Shown: positions 42,483 through 53,870 of the stretch, piece after piece
Layout: the number at the start of each line of letters is the position of its first letter
Position numbering within the stretch: the first letter of the stretch is position 1
DNA from: Fomes fomentarius
Taxonomy: Eukaryota > Basidiomycota > Agaricomycetes > Polyporales > Polyporaceae
Assembly (NCBI GenBank): GCA_022606135.1
Contig: JABYQN010000004.1
Location: 186,001 to 250,000, forward strand
Length of the DNA stretch: 64,000 nt
Direction of reading: 5' to 3'
Made by a program: the position numbers and the translations under genes
Notes under the pieces: generated by a model
The model's database searches: none
Seen by the model: the letters and a program-made list of their open reading frames with translations, nothing else
Told to the model about the DNA's origin: nothing

Positions 42483-43721
42483 TCACGACAAGTCAGTCAT
42501 CGACGAAAGAGACTCAGGAGTCAGTGCGAGTAAGGCTTTGGCGATCTGTTCCTCCATTGTAACTCGATCCCCCCACCCATCCCAAAACTGCTCCTCTTCC
42601 TCCGATACTCCAATCGCACTCCGGTAAGGCATTATTGTTGCGATGGGAGCAAGAAGGTTTTGGCGCAATGCGAGAGGGTTAGTCTGCCTAGCCATCATGT
42701 CGTCCATAATAAGTGCGGCTTGTCGTGCGTGTAGCGGCGTTGCGTTTGGCCATAACTCCCGGTACCTCGATTCCATCTCTTCCGAGGGAAAGAGAAAACC
42801 TCGGTCGGTGACAGAGACGATCTCGTTGTCCCTGGTGACGACGAGGAACCATGTGTCGCCTAGTCCACGCATCATCTGATACCTCCGCAAGTGTGGAATG
42901 CCGTTGTCAGGTGGTGTGGTCACGGATGGCGGTGGTGTCGGTGGTGGTGAGGGATCTTCTGCTGCAACGACAGTGGTATCCTGCTCATCAACCTCCTCAA
43001 CTGACCGCAGGTCGAGCCGCTCCAGAGGGGGTAACAAAGATGGCGACAGGGATGGGGTAGACTCTGGCGTGTCCGCTTCGTCGTCGTCATGCTTTGGAGA
43101 AGGGCCCCACGCCGCTTCCCTGTTGGCATGGTTTGGAGAAGGACCCCACAGGTCCCATGAGACCGGCGACCAGGATGGCGGCTCCGGGGTGTTTCCTTGG
43201 TGGGCTTGGAAATGCTCTGGGAAGTTGAGAATTCATCCGTGGTTCTCCATGACATGCTGGTTGTGGAGGGGCATGAGGTCCGCAAGAGCCCAGGCGACAA
43301 CCGGTGTCGCCAGTGTATCGATGACTTGTTCCGTGGCCTGAATTGTTGCCTGATACGCTTCATTGAGAGCCTGCATCGCTACCATCTTCTCTTTCTTGGG
43401 TGCCCCCAGCCTGGGGACGTATCTCTTGAGGACTCCGTAAGAAGGTGCCGCCCGAGCAAGGACCCGGTATGCTCCAGCTGAAGCCACGGCATGAGGGATG
43501 TGATGGAGGCGAGCCTCAACGTGTGCCACAAGGTCCTTATGGAGGGGGACCCATCCAATACGGTCGGACAGGCTCCCATTGGGGTCGGTAGAGATAGTGT
43601 GGCGTGGGAGATGGGAGTAATGGACAGGGCGATGCTCCAGAATGAAACGAGGGGCTTTAGGGACATTGTGAATGTTGGAGTAGTTGCGGCAAGAGTGAGT
43701 GCGAGTGTGGAAAGAAGACAT
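42483..43721 (-). CDS. Extra 3' frame of the Gypsy element (function unknown)
   Basis: Two overlapping open pieces (43721-43233 and 43037-42483, with a third frame between) lie between the chromodomain and the LTR. They begin MSSFHTRTHSCRNYSNIHNV and include PLHKDLVAHVEARLHHIPHA. I recall similar extra frames in some mushroom Gypsy elements, but the role is unknown. Frame shifts suggest decay or introns. Confidence 0.5.
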
Positions 43722-43829
43722 GGTGGAGAAGGTTCTGGTTGGCTGTGGTGATTACTGTGAGCGATGGGTTGATGTGTTCACGTCAACTTGTGCCTCTTTT
43801 TATATGCTTTGAGCACTGTCTGCGCATGT

Positions 43830-44868
43830 TTGAGGTTCTTCTCTGGTTCCCATGAATTTTCAGCTGCCGGCCACCCTTTCCATGCTATGAGATATTGTTT
43901 CTTTTTTCGTCTGACTTGATGATTCAGAACTGCTTCGACTTCCCATTCTTCATTCCCTTCTGTGCCGTCTGGTGATGGGTCAGGTGGTGGTCAGATATAA
44001 TCCGGTCCATGTTCCTTAGTAGTCGTATATGGAGTCAGAAGCCCTGCATGAAACACTGGATGCATTTTCCATGTCTTTGGAAGTTTCAGTTCGAAAGTAA
44101 CTGGTCCTAAGACCTTGGTGATTACAAATGGTCCTACCTGTTTTGGTGTCAGTTTCCGGGATGGATATGGAAGTTTTAAGTTCTTTGTGTCTAGAAGCAC
44201 TTGATCTCCCTGTTTTAGCGGTATGTTCAGGGCAGGAAGCCATTGGGCCATGGCCGCTGCAGCTTGCGCATGTGCTGCTATTGTGTTCTCTCGGGCTTCC
44301 TGGAGACTGCGCAGTCTCTCTTCTGTGCTTGGGTGTTTTTGTTCCGTTCTAATGGTTCCAACAGCCTCTTGGTTGATACCCCTGGAGAAGTTCAAACGGA
44401 GACTTCCCGGTAACTGAGTGTGTACGCTGATTATGTGCAAATTCAAATTGAGGGAGTAGTTTCACCCAATTTTCCGGATTGTTTGCACAATATATTCGTA
44501 AGGCCAAGTCCAACTCCTGGTTAACCCGTTCTGTTTGGCCGTCTGTCTGAGAATGATAGGCTGTACTCAGAGCCGTCTCAATTCCTAAAGTTCGATGTAA
44601 CTCCTTGAATGCCTTGGATATGAATTGTGGTCCTCGGTCTGATATAACCTTTGCAGGTAATCCAAACCGTTTATATATGTCCCTTTGGAGAATATCCATA
44701 GCTTCCTCTGCTGTGAGATTCTTTGTGCAAGGAGAAAACACCGCTGCCTTGGACACATCATGATCCACCACTACTTGGATGGCATTATATCCTTCTGACT
44801 CGGGTAGATCAGTGATATAATCCATTGTGATCGTTCTGAATGGTCGGGTATCTCCGCTATGGGGAATC
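43830..44868 (-). pseudogene. Gypsy integrase and chromodomain, broken
   Basis: On the minus strand the integrase core reads MDYITDLPESEGYNAIQVVV, KVISDRGPQFISKAFKEL and TAYHSQTDGQTERVNQELD; the first catalytic Asp, second Asp and Glu surroundings are visible. A one-base shift occurs near 44380 (PFELLQGYQP continues in another frame as REQ-poor EAVGTIRTEQKHPSTEERLR). The GPY/F-like end (GPFVITKVLGPVTFELKLPK, VFHAGLLTPY) precedes an in-frame TGA near 43991. A chromodomain follows (EEWEVEAVLNHQV, YLIAWKGWPAAENSWEPEKN). It is not functional as read. Confidence 0.8.
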
Positions 44869-45301
44869 TGTTGAACTTCCGGACTACCGGCTGTGCTCGG
44901 ACCGGAGTTGTGTACACTTATTTATGGTCATATGATTAGATAGGCTGTGTTCCTACTTACCATTTATGGTTTTCTTTGTTCTCCTACTGTACTTTCCCAT
45001 GACCATATGGTTACTGTGCATTCCTGTGCGTACCAGTGCGTTCTACACTGCACCGGACTCTTCTAGACCTTATGTCTGACTAATGCTATGACTGTATCTG
45101 ACTCATACGCCGATACGGACTCTGACTCATCGTCTTATGGCTACATGTGACTGCTTTATTCGCTGACTCATGGACTTATCCCTCATGTATATAAGCAGTC
45201 CCTTCTTCGCCTCTGCTCTTCAGTCGTTCGCTCACTGACTGAAGATCCCTCTCTGTTGTGACTTACAGTCGCTCCTCGCCTTACAGGTTCAGAGTTCATC
45301 A
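44869..45301 (+). repeat. 5' LTR of Copia copy 2 (shortened)
   Basis: 433 bp. Compared with the 3' LTR it lacks about 121 bp between two CACTGACTGAAGA copies, as expected from loss between direct repeats. It shares the small insertion ATTCCTGTGCGTACCAG with its 3' LTR but differs from it at several single bases. Confidence 0.9.
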
Positions 45302-45320
45302 GGTTATGAGCCCTGCGCTC
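45302..45320 (+). other. Primer-binding site of Copia copy 2
   Basis: GGTTATGAGCCCTGCGCTC follows the LTR directly and is identical to copy 1, complementary to the anticodon arm of initiator tRNA-Met. Confidence 0.8.
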
Positions 45321-46353
45321 TAATCAGTTGCTTCTCTGTCGACACTCTGCGCGCAAACTCTGTTCGTCGACTCTCTGCCCGTGCACTCTCCTCCACTTTC
45401 CCTATCTCTTGACTGTGCCCTCCGACACTGCTGCCAGGGGGACTTTACTGCGCTCGTGACGCAGCCCTGAGCGCTTTTTAGTAGTCGCTATCTAGTATCT
45501 CTGTACAACCTTTGGTGCTTTCGCGGCACACGGGTTTTCAAGTATCCTCAGCCAGGCCACACACTTGCGCCCGCCAGCTGTTGTAGCCGGGGTGGTTATC
45601 ACCTTTGGACCGGAGGACAACCGTTCGGACCCTCCTTACTATACTCTTTTTGATACCTAGACTCGTATAGCTTTTCTTGGGCACAGTTGGCGACTTCTAT
45701 CTGGATTGTTGGGAATATTGGCTTCCTGACCTTCTGGCTCACCTCAATAGGTGTTCCTCTCTACCAGATCTCGCACGTGGCAAGTCAATCATCGCGTTTT
45801 TCTCTGAACCATTGTACTGGAGCCGCCTACTACTGCCAACAGTCCTCAGCTCAGCTCTGACTCTGAAGCTGAAGTCAACGCTGAACTTGCAGAACATCAC
45901 TCTACTGCATCAGCGTTTGATTGCTTGGAACAGCCCCATCTCTTTGATCTAGACGATCAGGTCGATCGTTATCACTACGTCTACGACGACGGAGAGCAGG
46001 AGTGGGACCAGTGCGACGTACAGCTCTGTCCCAATCGCTACAATCAACTCCCTCTTCCGTACGAACCGACCTTCCACTGGGCATATCCAGCAACTTGGCA
46101 GCAGGACACCGACCCACAACACGGAGTTCCTCTTCCCTATCTTCAGGAAGAAACTCACGCACAGCCCTCCTCGTCTCGTCCTAATTTCTATCTCCGATCG
46201 CTCTTCGGAAACTCCCCTCCTGTCAATTCAAGTCCTCTTCCTCCAGTCTACCTTCCTCCTCCTATCGTCACTGCGCCCCCTGTCGTGCCTATCACATTCA
46301 CTCTAGAATTCAAGGAGGAATATCTCGATTCTCCCCAATACCTCTTATCCATC

Positions 46354-49098
46354 ATGGGAGATATCAAAGTCGACTCTATCCCTGTCCTCTCTTCGGCGAA
46401 TCAGTACAACGACTGGTCTGCCAAGATGAAGGGCTATTTCATCTTCATGGACTGTTGGAGTGTTGTCAAAGGCGCTACTCGTCCTACTGAGCAAGCTGCC
46501 AAGGACAAGTGGGATAAACTTGATGGGCAAGCTCGCGGCATGATGTACATGCGTGTCGCACCAAGCTTTCACTACGTTCTGGACACTCAGATTCCTGTCT
46601 CGGGTGGACAACCCAGGGACATGACTGCTGCTGAGTCCTGGGAAGCGTTACAGAACAAGTTTGGCAAGCCTAACAGTGCCCACGTCTGGGGTTTGTTCGA
46701 GTCACTTGTCGCTGAGCCTCGGATGAATGAACAGAAGCCCCTTCAGGATCAGATGATGCGTCTAATCACACGCCTGCGCGAAATTAGTAGCAACGGCGTC
46801 ATGCTCTCTGACAACATGCAAGCCCTTCTCTTGATGTCCAAGATCCCGGAGTCGTACCGGTCCATGGTTTCTGCGCTTATGGCGACCACAGACCTTGACA
46901 AGGTCACTCTCGACGACATCCAGTCGAAGACCTTGGCTGAGGAGTCCATGCGCAAGAACGGCCAGTCTGCGAACAAGGTCTCCCAGACCAAGCCGAAGCC
47001 CAAGGGTCCCTGCTCTCATTGCGGGAGTGGCTCTCATCATGAGTCCAACTGCTATCAGAAGTACCCTGAGAAGCGTCCCAAAGGCAAGGGCAAGGGTAAA
47101 GGGAAGGACAAAGACAAGGATAAGGACAAGGGGAAGAATAAGGACACTTCTCATAACCATGCGCATGTCACTACCGAGTCTGTATCATCTGTACTTGTAG
47201 CCGGTTCATCTAACATCGCTGCTTCTTTCTACGATGAGGCTATGGCCTCGAACAGTGTGAACTGGACTGCATGGCTGATGGACTCTGGAGCCTCTCAACA
47301 TATCACTGGTGATCTCTCTGAGTTCATTGAGTACCAACCCTTCAATACGCCTGTACTGTTTAACACTGCTGGACAAGGTGATAGCAGCGTCATTCAGGCA
47401 CTTGGGGAAGGAACTATGTCTGGAGAAACCTGGTTAGACAGTCAGAAGGTAGCAATTACTCTGAACCACGTCTACTACATACCAGGCACCATTGGTCACA
47501 TCTTCTCGACTGGCTCCATTGAGCGTAATGGTTACTCCCTCTTTCAAGGGGATGGGCACATGTGCATTTTCGACAAGCTGCCTGATGGCGCTGTCAAACA
47601 TGGTTCGACGATTCATATCAAGGGTCGTAAGATCCTGGAGGCGCGATACAACCCTTCGTCTAATTGTTATTGGACAATTATTGAGCTTCACAACAGCAAG
47701 CGCGTCCATCTCAATGTCCGTAAGTTCAAGACCTGGCACCGTCGCTTTGGTCATGCGGGCAAGGACGTTCTGCGCAACCTTCCTAAGCATACTAAGGGGG
47801 TTGATGCTGTTGATCCTGCAGACGAAGAACCGTGTGATGGATGTGCTTTTGGCAGATCCACTCGTAACCCCTTTCCACCTTCTGAGAAGCGCGCTACTGA
47901 AGTTCTCGAGCGAGTCCATACGGACCTTGACGGACCGATGCGCACTCAGGCTATTGGAGGTTGGAAATACTTCGCCGGTTTTATTGATGACTATTCTGGT
48001 CTCGCTCATGCTTACTTCCTTAAACACAAGTCTGACGTGATCCAAGCGTTCAAAGACTATAAGGCGTGGGCTGAGAACCAGACCGGCAAGAAGATCAAAT
48101 CGATCCGCTCAGATCGAGGGGGGGAATACACATCAGACGAGTTCTCTACACTTCTTCGTTCGCACGGTATCGAGCACCAGAAGACTCTACCGGGTTCACC
48201 TCAACAGAATGGACGTGCTGAGCGCTGGAATCGTACTATTACTGAAAAGGCTCTGTCTATGCTCCACCAAGCAGGCCTTAGTCATGGTTTCTGGCAACTC
48301 GCTCTTGACGCAGCCGTTCATATCTACAATCGTCAACCTATGCGACGACACAAGTGGTCGTGCCCCATCACTGTTTGGGATGGTACCGTTCCGGACGTCT
48401 CTTACTTCAGAGTGTTTGGGTGCAAAGCTTTTGTCCACATGCAGAAGGCAAAGCGCGAAGGGAAACTCGACAAGAAGGCTGTCAAGATGATCTTTGTTGG
48501 GTATGAGTCTGGTTCCAAGGGGTATAGGTTTTGGAATCCAGCCAACTGCTCTATCGTTGTGTCCCACGATGCAACATTTGACGAAGAGTCTTTCCCTGCC
48601 CGCAACTTACCTGGCAACCGTCCTTCTACCCCGGACGACAGTCCGTTCTCAGATGATCAATCGGATGATTTCTCGAACAATGACTGTAATTTGGTCGATC
48701 CCAATGATGCAATTCCTTTCATTCCTCCCAACCTCTTCGAACCACCACAACCTGACCCTCCAGCGGATGCTGATCCCACTCCTCCTGCAGAAGCTCCTGC
48801 TGAGCCTCCTCCTCCACAACGTCCTCCTACGCCGCCTCCTGTCGTTCCTCCTCGTCCTCCTCACAAACGTGGTCGTCACCCTCCAGTGGGAGCTAATGAA
48901 CCAAGCATTGCTCGTGACCGTCCTCGTCGCGAAAAAACTGGTATTCCCCACAAGGACAGGACTGATAACAACGTGTATGACGGTCCTGCACATGCTGATA
49001 ATCAAATCGACAAGGATGGCAATCTGCACGAAGCGGAGACGATACTTGCTTTTCTAGCCACCACTCAGTATAAAGCTGGCTTACCTCAGTTGCAATAA
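46354..49098 (+). CDS. gag-pol: Copia copy 2 Gag, protease, integrase and linker
   Basis: The first in-frame ATG is at 46354; the open frame extends upstream without ATG as in copy 1. Domains match copy 1: zinc knuckle, DSGASQHI protease, HHCC and DDE integrase motifs, Pro-rich linker. The frame ends at TAA 49096-49098, where copy 1 reads AAG. Four substitutions close together (CAGTCGCATAAGGAA in copy 1, CAGTTGCAATAAAAA here) create it. Confidence 0.9.
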   Translation: MGDIKVDSIPVLSSANQYNDWSAKMKGYFIFMDCWSVVKGATRPTEQAAKDKWDKLDGQARGMMYMRVAPSFHYVLDTQIPVSGGQPRDMTAAESWEALQNKFGKPNSAHVWGLFESLVAEPRMNEQKPLQDQMMRLITRLREISSNGVMLSDNMQALLLMSKIPESYRSMVSALMATTDLDKVTLDDIQSKTLAEESMRKNGQSANKVSQTKPKPKGPCSHCGSGSHHESNCYQKYPEKRPKGKGKGKGKDKDKDKDKGKNKDTSHNHAHVTTESVSSVLVAGSSNIAASFYDEAMASNSVNWTAWLMDSGASQHITGDLSEFIEYQPFNTPVLFNTAGQGDSSVIQALGEGTMSGETWLDSQKVAITLNHVYYIPGTIGHIFSTGSIERNGYSLFQGDGHMCIFDKLPDGAVKHGSTIHIKGRKILEARYNPSSNCYWTIIELHNSKRVHLNVRKFKTWHRRFGHAGKDVLRNLPKHTKGVDAVDPADEEPCDGCAFGRSTRNPFPPSEKRATEVLERVHTDLDGPMRTQAIGGWKYFAGFIDDYSGLAHAYFLKHKSDVIQAFKDYKAWAENQTGKKIKSIRSDRGGEYTSDEFSTLLRSHGIEHQKTLPGSPQQNGRAERWNRTITEKALSMLHQAGLSHGFWQLALDAAVHIYNRQPMRRHKWSCPITVWDGTVPDVSYFRVFGCKAFVHMQKAKREGKLDKKAVKMIFVGYESGSKGYRFWNPANCSIVVSHDATFDEESFPARNLPGNRPSTPDDSPFSDDQSDDFSNNDCNLVDPNDAIPFIPPNLFEPPQPDPPADADPTPPAEAPAEPPPPQRPPTPPPVVPPRPPHKRGRHPPVGANEPSIARDRPRREKTGIPHKDRTDNNVYDGPAHADNQIDKDGNLHEAETILAFLATTQYKAGLPQLQ

Positions 49099-49104
49099 AA
49101 AGCC

Positions 49105-49683
49105 ATGCGCTCACCTGATGCTGGGAAATGGCACGAAGCTGAGAAGTCGGAGTTTGAGTTGCTTATGGAGAATAAGACTTGGGTTCTCGTTCCTCGTCCC
49201 AAGGGCCGGCATGTTGTCTTTAACCGCTGGGTCTATGACATCAACCATGATGGGCGGTACAAGGCTCGTCTGGTTGCAAAGGGTTTCACTCAGGTGTGGG
49301 GAGAGGACTACCATGAGACGTTCTCTCCAGTGGCGCGGTTTGAGTCTATCCGGTATTTACTCGCACATGCAGCGCTTGAGGACTGGGACATCGAGTCAAT
49401 GGATGTCAAGACCGTGTTCCTGAATGGTGATCTAGATGAGGAGATTTATATGGAACAGCCGGAAGGCTGGGTCGTTCCTGGGAAGGAAGATCACGTCTGT
49501 CTACTCAAAAAGGCTATCTATGGTCTTAAGCAGGCGTCGCGTCAGTGGAATGCGAAAATCCATCAATTGCTTCTAGATCTGGGATTTACACGGACATATT
49601 CTGATGCTGGGATTTACGTATATCGGCGACAAGGGGGGATCACATCACAATTGTCGTTCTTTATGTCGATGATCTACTTCTGA
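49105..49683 (+). CDS. pol: Copia copy 2 reverse transcriptase, N-terminal part
   Basis: This resumes in the same frame after the TAA and covers the RT fingers and palm (KTWVLVPRPKG, LVAKGFTQVWG, MDVKTVFLNGDL, KAIYGLKQASRQW). Copy 1 has KTAFLNG where this has KTVFLNG. The frame leaves the coding phase at the six-G run (49633-49638). Confidence 0.85.
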   Translation: MRSPDAGKWHEAEKSEFELLMENKTWVLVPRPKGRHVVFNRWVYDINHDGRYKARLVAKGFTQVWGEDYHETFSPVARFESIRYLLAHAALEDWDIESMDVKTVFLNGDLDEEIYMEQPEGWVVPGKEDHVCLLKKAIYGLKQASRQWNAKIHQLLLDLGFTRTYSDAGIYVYRRQGGITSQLSFFMSMIYF

Positions 49684-50624
49684 TGGGTGATCAGTCTAGT
49701 CATATCAAACAAGTCAAGCGTTCGCTTTCTAAACAGTACAAGATGACGGACTTGGGATCTGTACAGCGCTTCCTTGGTCTTCGCATCACTCGTGATCGAT
49801 CTACTCGTATGATCAACATCGACCAGGAAGAGTACATCCAGTCTGTTCTCGAGCGCTTTCAGATGGCTGACTGTAAACCCTCACGTACACCCCTTCCTGC
49901 TGGTGCTGTCTTGGCAAGTGCCGACGAACCAGCTTCCGATCAGTTCAGGCAACGCTACCAGAGTCTCATTGGCAGTCTTTTGTATGCCATGCTTGGAACG
50001 CGTCCTGATATCTCCTTCGCTGTCACACGGTTATCGAAGTACAATGCCAATCCCTCTGAAGCGCACATGAGTTATGCGAAGTATGTCCTGCGTTACCTTC
50101 AAGGGACAAAGGCGTATCGCTTGCGCTACAAGGGAGCGTCTAATGACAGTCTGATTTCCTATTCGGATTCAGATTGGGCCGAAGACCGTGATGATCGGCA
50201 TTCTACCTCTGGCTTCGTCTTCTTGATGGCAGGTGGTGCTATATCGTGGGCTTCGAGGCGTCAGCCTACCATTTCGCTCTCCTCTACTGAGGTGGAATAT
50301 AAAGCGGCCTCTGATACCTGTCGTCAGTTGATCTGGCTCAGGACGTTTGGCGATGAACTTGGTGATGACTTGACCAGGCCGACACCCATGTGTTTAGACA
50401 ACCAGGGTTCAATTTTCCTGTCAGTCAATCCAGTAGTCGACCGGCGTACCAAGCACATAGAGATTCGCTACCACTTCATTCGTGAACAAGTGGAGTCTGG
50501 CTCTGTCGAGATCTTCTATGTTGCGACTGCGGATCAGTTGGCTGATTCTCTCACAAAGAACGTGCCTTATTCCATTTTGGCAAAGTTCGTTGATGAGATC
50601 GGTCTTGTTTCCGCTGCATCTTGA
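49683..50624 (+). CDS. pol: Copia copy 2 RT C-terminal half and RNase H
   Basis: In the -1 frame: YVDD at 49662-49673 just upstream, then the RT thumb and RNase H (SYSDSDWAEDRDDRHSTSG, SSTEVEYKAAS, KHIEIRYHFIREQV). It stops at 50624 before the purine tract and 3' LTR. The Tyr missing in copy 1's SSTEAE motif is present here. Confidence 0.88.
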   Translation: MGDQSSHIKQVKRSLSKQYKMTDLGSVQRFLGLRITRDRSTRMINIDQEEYIQSVLERFQMADCKPSRTPLPAGAVLASADEPASDQFRQRYQSLIGSLLYAMLGTRPDISFAVTRLSKYNANPSEAHMSYAKYVLRYLQGTKAYRLRYKGASNDSLISYSDSDWAEDRDDRHSTSGFVFLMAGGAISWASRRQPTISLSSTEVEYKAASDTCRQLIWLRTFGDELGDDLTRPTPMCLDNQGSIFLSVNPVVDRRTKHIEIRYHFIREQVESGSVEIFYVATADQLADSLTKNVPYSILAKFVDEIGLVSAAS

Positions 50625-50635
50625 ACGAGTGGGAG

Positions 50636-51189
50636 TGTTGAACTTCCGGACTACCGGCTGTGCTCGGACCGGAGTTGTGTACACTTGTTTATGGTCATAT
50701 GATTAGATAGGCTGTGTTCCTACTTACCATTTATGGTTTTCTTTGTTCTCCTACTGTACTTTCCCATGACCATATGGTTACTGTGCATTCCTGTGCGTAC
50801 CAGTGTGTTCTACACTGCACCGGACTCTTCTAGACCTTATGTCTGACTCATGCTATGACTGTATCTGACTCATACGCCGATACGGACTCTGACTCATCGT
50901 CTTATGGCTACATGTGACTGCTTTATTCGCTGACTCATGGACTCATCCCTCATGTATATAAGCAGTCCCTTCTTCGCCTCTGCTCTTCAGTCGTTCGCTC
51001 ACTGACTGAAGAGTAAGTCTCTTACCTACATATGCTCTACTACTTCTTACTGACTTAGTACTTGTAGTCCCTCTCTGTTGTGACTTACAGGTACTTCACT
51101 ATGCAATATAGTCGTTTGCTCACTGACTGAAGATCCCTCTCTGTTGTGACTTACAGTCGCTCCTCGCCTTACAGGTTCAGAGTTCATCA
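50636..51189 (+). repeat. 3' LTR of Copia copy 2
   Basis: 554 bp with both copies of the internal direct repeat. It begins TGTTGAAC and ends TTCATCA. Confidence 0.93.
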
Positions 51190-51379
51190 TCTACAGCTAT
51201 CTACAGAGTCCTACAGAGCGCTGGCGGAGTGCTCCATTGCCTCAGTAGCTGCCTGCATAGCCACATAGAAAATGCTTTTTCCTGATGCACCTCTGTGACC
51301 AGATAATATCGACAAGGTACCCTCCTCGGCTCTCAAGCGGGTAATGCACGCTTCCCGAGTCAACTCAGAATAAATCCGG
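51190..51379. other. Junction between Copia copy 2 and chitinase copy B
   Basis: It starts TCTACAGCTATCTACAGAGTC. Similarity to copy A (17170-17190) begins only near 51300 (GTGACCAGATAATATCGACAAGG). The first ~100 bp has no counterpart in copy A and shares a CTATCTACAG motif with the LTR-like insertion at 52.7 kb. Confidence 0.4.
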
Positions 51380-53870
51380 CCACTACAAGCCTCTCTGATT
51401 ATGACTATGCGGATGACGGCGAGCATTGCAGTGGCGGCGGCGGCGAACGTCTGATGTGATAGTGACCAGGACGTCCGCATCAACCACAACAGAGGTCGCC
51501 GTGTCGGAGCTCCCGTCGTGTGGGACATCTGCCGAGGGACCGGACATGGTGGATGCTTCCATAGGACCCGAAGTAGCAGTGTTGGCATCTCCGGATTCAC
51601 CTGTGCCAGCAGTGCCGACAGCCTTGGCCCCGGTGGCCGTGAGCCGGCTCTTGATCTATGGCATCTTAATTGCTGTTGGCTAGAATAAGAGTGCATGTGA
51701 GTATGTCACTGCCTGCTATGCACCGCCAGGCGAAAAATGCAGCAGAACGGAGGAGAACGTCCTCGACTCTGCCTGACTCAGGCTCAGCTTCAGATTCACA
51801 TGTACACACTCACATTCGGCTGCATATGCATCCCAGAGCATCACGCCGCCAAACGATGCGTAGTTGTTGCGCATACCAGCGATGATCTGGCCCATTTGGT
51901 CTGCAGTGACGTAGTGCGCCCCGGCATCCTGAGACGTGGGCGCGCCGATGAACACATTGGGGTTCTTATTCTTTGCGGATGTCTTTGCCCAGCTGTCCCT
52001 GTAGTAGCAAGGTTTGTGATGTTGAGATGACGCGGACCACTTGTCGAAGTTTCAATTCCGAGGCAGCGTTATTGAATTACTGGTTGAGTACGCAAAAATT
52101 GTTGTCTAGCACGGTCGACCGTAAGCGAGATGTTTTCAGGTGGTACATACAGATATGTCCACCTATGATGGACAAACTCACAAAACTGCACGAAGGTTGT
52201 CAAGCGGGACCGTTGATAGACCTGAAATGCGGGTGGGTGCAGTAGGTCAGCAGGTGCGAGAGTCCGGTCGTGCGGACACAAGGGGAGCCGAGTGAGTGAG
52301 ATGGAGAGAGGAGTGGTATGTGGAGTAGTGATGTAGGATAGCGGTCGGAAGGCCTGGGACAGTCCCGGGAGTCGAATAGAAGAGTGTCGAATGAGAATGT
52401 CACTGAGGATGTCGAGAGTCGATGCCGAGGGTCCGTAGAGCGTGAGTCGAGCGTCGAGGATAGACGAGAGAGCTTCAGGAGTCGAGAGTCGGAAGTCGAG
52501 AGTCGAGAGTCGAAAGGCGCAGTACGAAGGTCGAGAGTAGGATACAGGGAAAAAAACTGTCCCCTATTTGAGTGTACAGTACCACAGCTTAAATACCTAC
52601 AGGAGACCGACGCCAGGGATAGCGACGGAAAGAGCGGGAAGGGTGCCAGGGCGTGAAGGGTACGGCGGGTTGTAGGTGACGACAAGTGAGTTGTGATGCG
52701 TCGAGTTCTCGCAGCGAGAGGAAATCTACAGTAACTACAGTAGGGAGTAGCTATCTACAGGTATGGTCATGTAGATAAACGGCTGTGTGTATGTGCAAGA
52801 TGAGGCAGGAAAGGGTCAAAGGGCGGGCGGTAGCGGATGACTGCAGGGGGCATCGGGCGAGCGTTCGGGCTGATGCTCGCCGGTGTGTAGGTCGGAATGG
52901 CCATAGCCGAGCGGTTGTTTCGACGATTGTTGTCACCGACCGTAAAGGTCTGTCGCATCATCACGTGTGGGACCGGCTTGTTTCAGCGAGACCATTGGCT
53001 CTTGTTCGAGACAGTTCGAGGGCGCGAACTGGTCGTGTGTTGCGTCGGCTCATCGGTAGGTATGAAGGATGGCGGCAGGACGCGTCGTCAGCAGGGAATC
53101 GTGGTGGTAAGAAGAAGAGATGCGATGGCACTTGTCGGCGCGCGCTACGATTACCGAATGCGGCGAGTACTCGCGCAGCCATGCGCGATGCGCATCACCG
53201 TTCAATCCAAGGCACTCCGATCACGCCGACGAGTCAGTTAGGCTCATGAGCACCCCAGACGGGACTCAATCGCAACGTCGGAATCAAAGATGCTCACAAC
53301 TTTGAATAGTCATTCATGAATGGGCACTGCGGCGCTGCAGTGTACCAATACTGTTTCGTGTCATTCCCATTCCGATTGTTCGCTGCAGCGTCCGCCACTG
53401 CCTCCACGAATACGTCAAGATTGTCCGTTGTGCCCGCCTCAACGTCAAAGTCGAATCTTCTTTGCGTTATGATTGCGTACGCCGTGCTCACCCATCGAGC
53501 ATCGCGCTCCCAAACCGGCTGCACAGTGTCAGTCCCACCGAGCAATCTGTCATACATCAGCTGGCCAAACGCCTTCGCCTGGTCAGCATTTGCAAGCTTG
53601 ATCTCCTTGTCTCCGTCTCCGCCGCTCAGGGACATGGTCACGATCTTGCCCTTCTGCTCACACAGCGTGATGTCCCTGCTCCAGGGATTGACAGGCAAAA
53701 TTGTCCCCGTCGCAAATCTACCAAAGTTACTGCTGTGAGTACCGATACCTTGATATCTCAGCGAGATGATTACCCCCACGAGGGTAAACTTCAGCGAGCT
53801 CGCGCCCAGCGCGCGCCGCAGACAAAGCCCATTGTTATGATATCTACCGTTCGGAATCTGTGGCGTCACA
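51380..53870 (-). pseudogene. GH18 chitinase fragment, copy B
   Basis: This is the inverted counterpart of copy A. Read on the minus strand: TLCEQKGKIVTMSLSGGDGD, a frame shift where copy A has FGSAMLDG (one extra G near 53518), FDFDVEAGTTDNLDVFVEAV and YWYTAAPQCPF. After a 984-bp insertion it resumes with VFIGAPTSQDAGAHY and NYASFGGVMLWDAYAAECE and the Arg/His-rich tail. It keeps Gln where copy A has a stop. It lacks the same N-terminal part as copy A. Confidence 0.75.
52214..53197. mobile_element. LTR-like insertion (possible solo LTR)
   Basis: 984 bp absent from copy A. It begins TGATAGACC and ends GCGCATCA (TG...CA) and is flanked by CCGT (52210-52213 and 53198-53201). The uninterrupted site in copy A is at 16259-16262. 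It contains a GTCGAGAGTCG-type low-complexity run (about 52370-52530). There is no coding domain. The solo-LTR reading is tentative. Confidence 0.5.

Larger units (their letters stand above)
41905..44868 (-). mobile_element. Truncated Gypsy-type chromodomain retrotransposon
   Basis: Read on the minus strand it keeps the C-terminal part of integrase, a chromodomain, a downstream extra frame, a purine tract and one LTR. Protease, reverse transcriptase, gag and the 5' LTR are missing: sequence stops exactly at the Copia LTR (44869), and the far side of that Copia element is not Gypsy sequence. Confidence 0.85.
44869..51189 (+). mobile_element. Copia-type LTR retrotransposon, copy 2 (no target duplication)
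   Basis: The same family as copy 1, with closely similar internal sequence. The 5' LTR is 433 bp and the 3' LTR 554 bp. Left flank GAATC and right flank TCTAC do not match. The left side joins truncated Gypsy sequence and the right side joins the inverted chitinase copy B flank. Together this suggests recombination at the element rather than a simple insertion. The coding region has an extra stop besides the shared frameshift. Confidence 0.92.
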
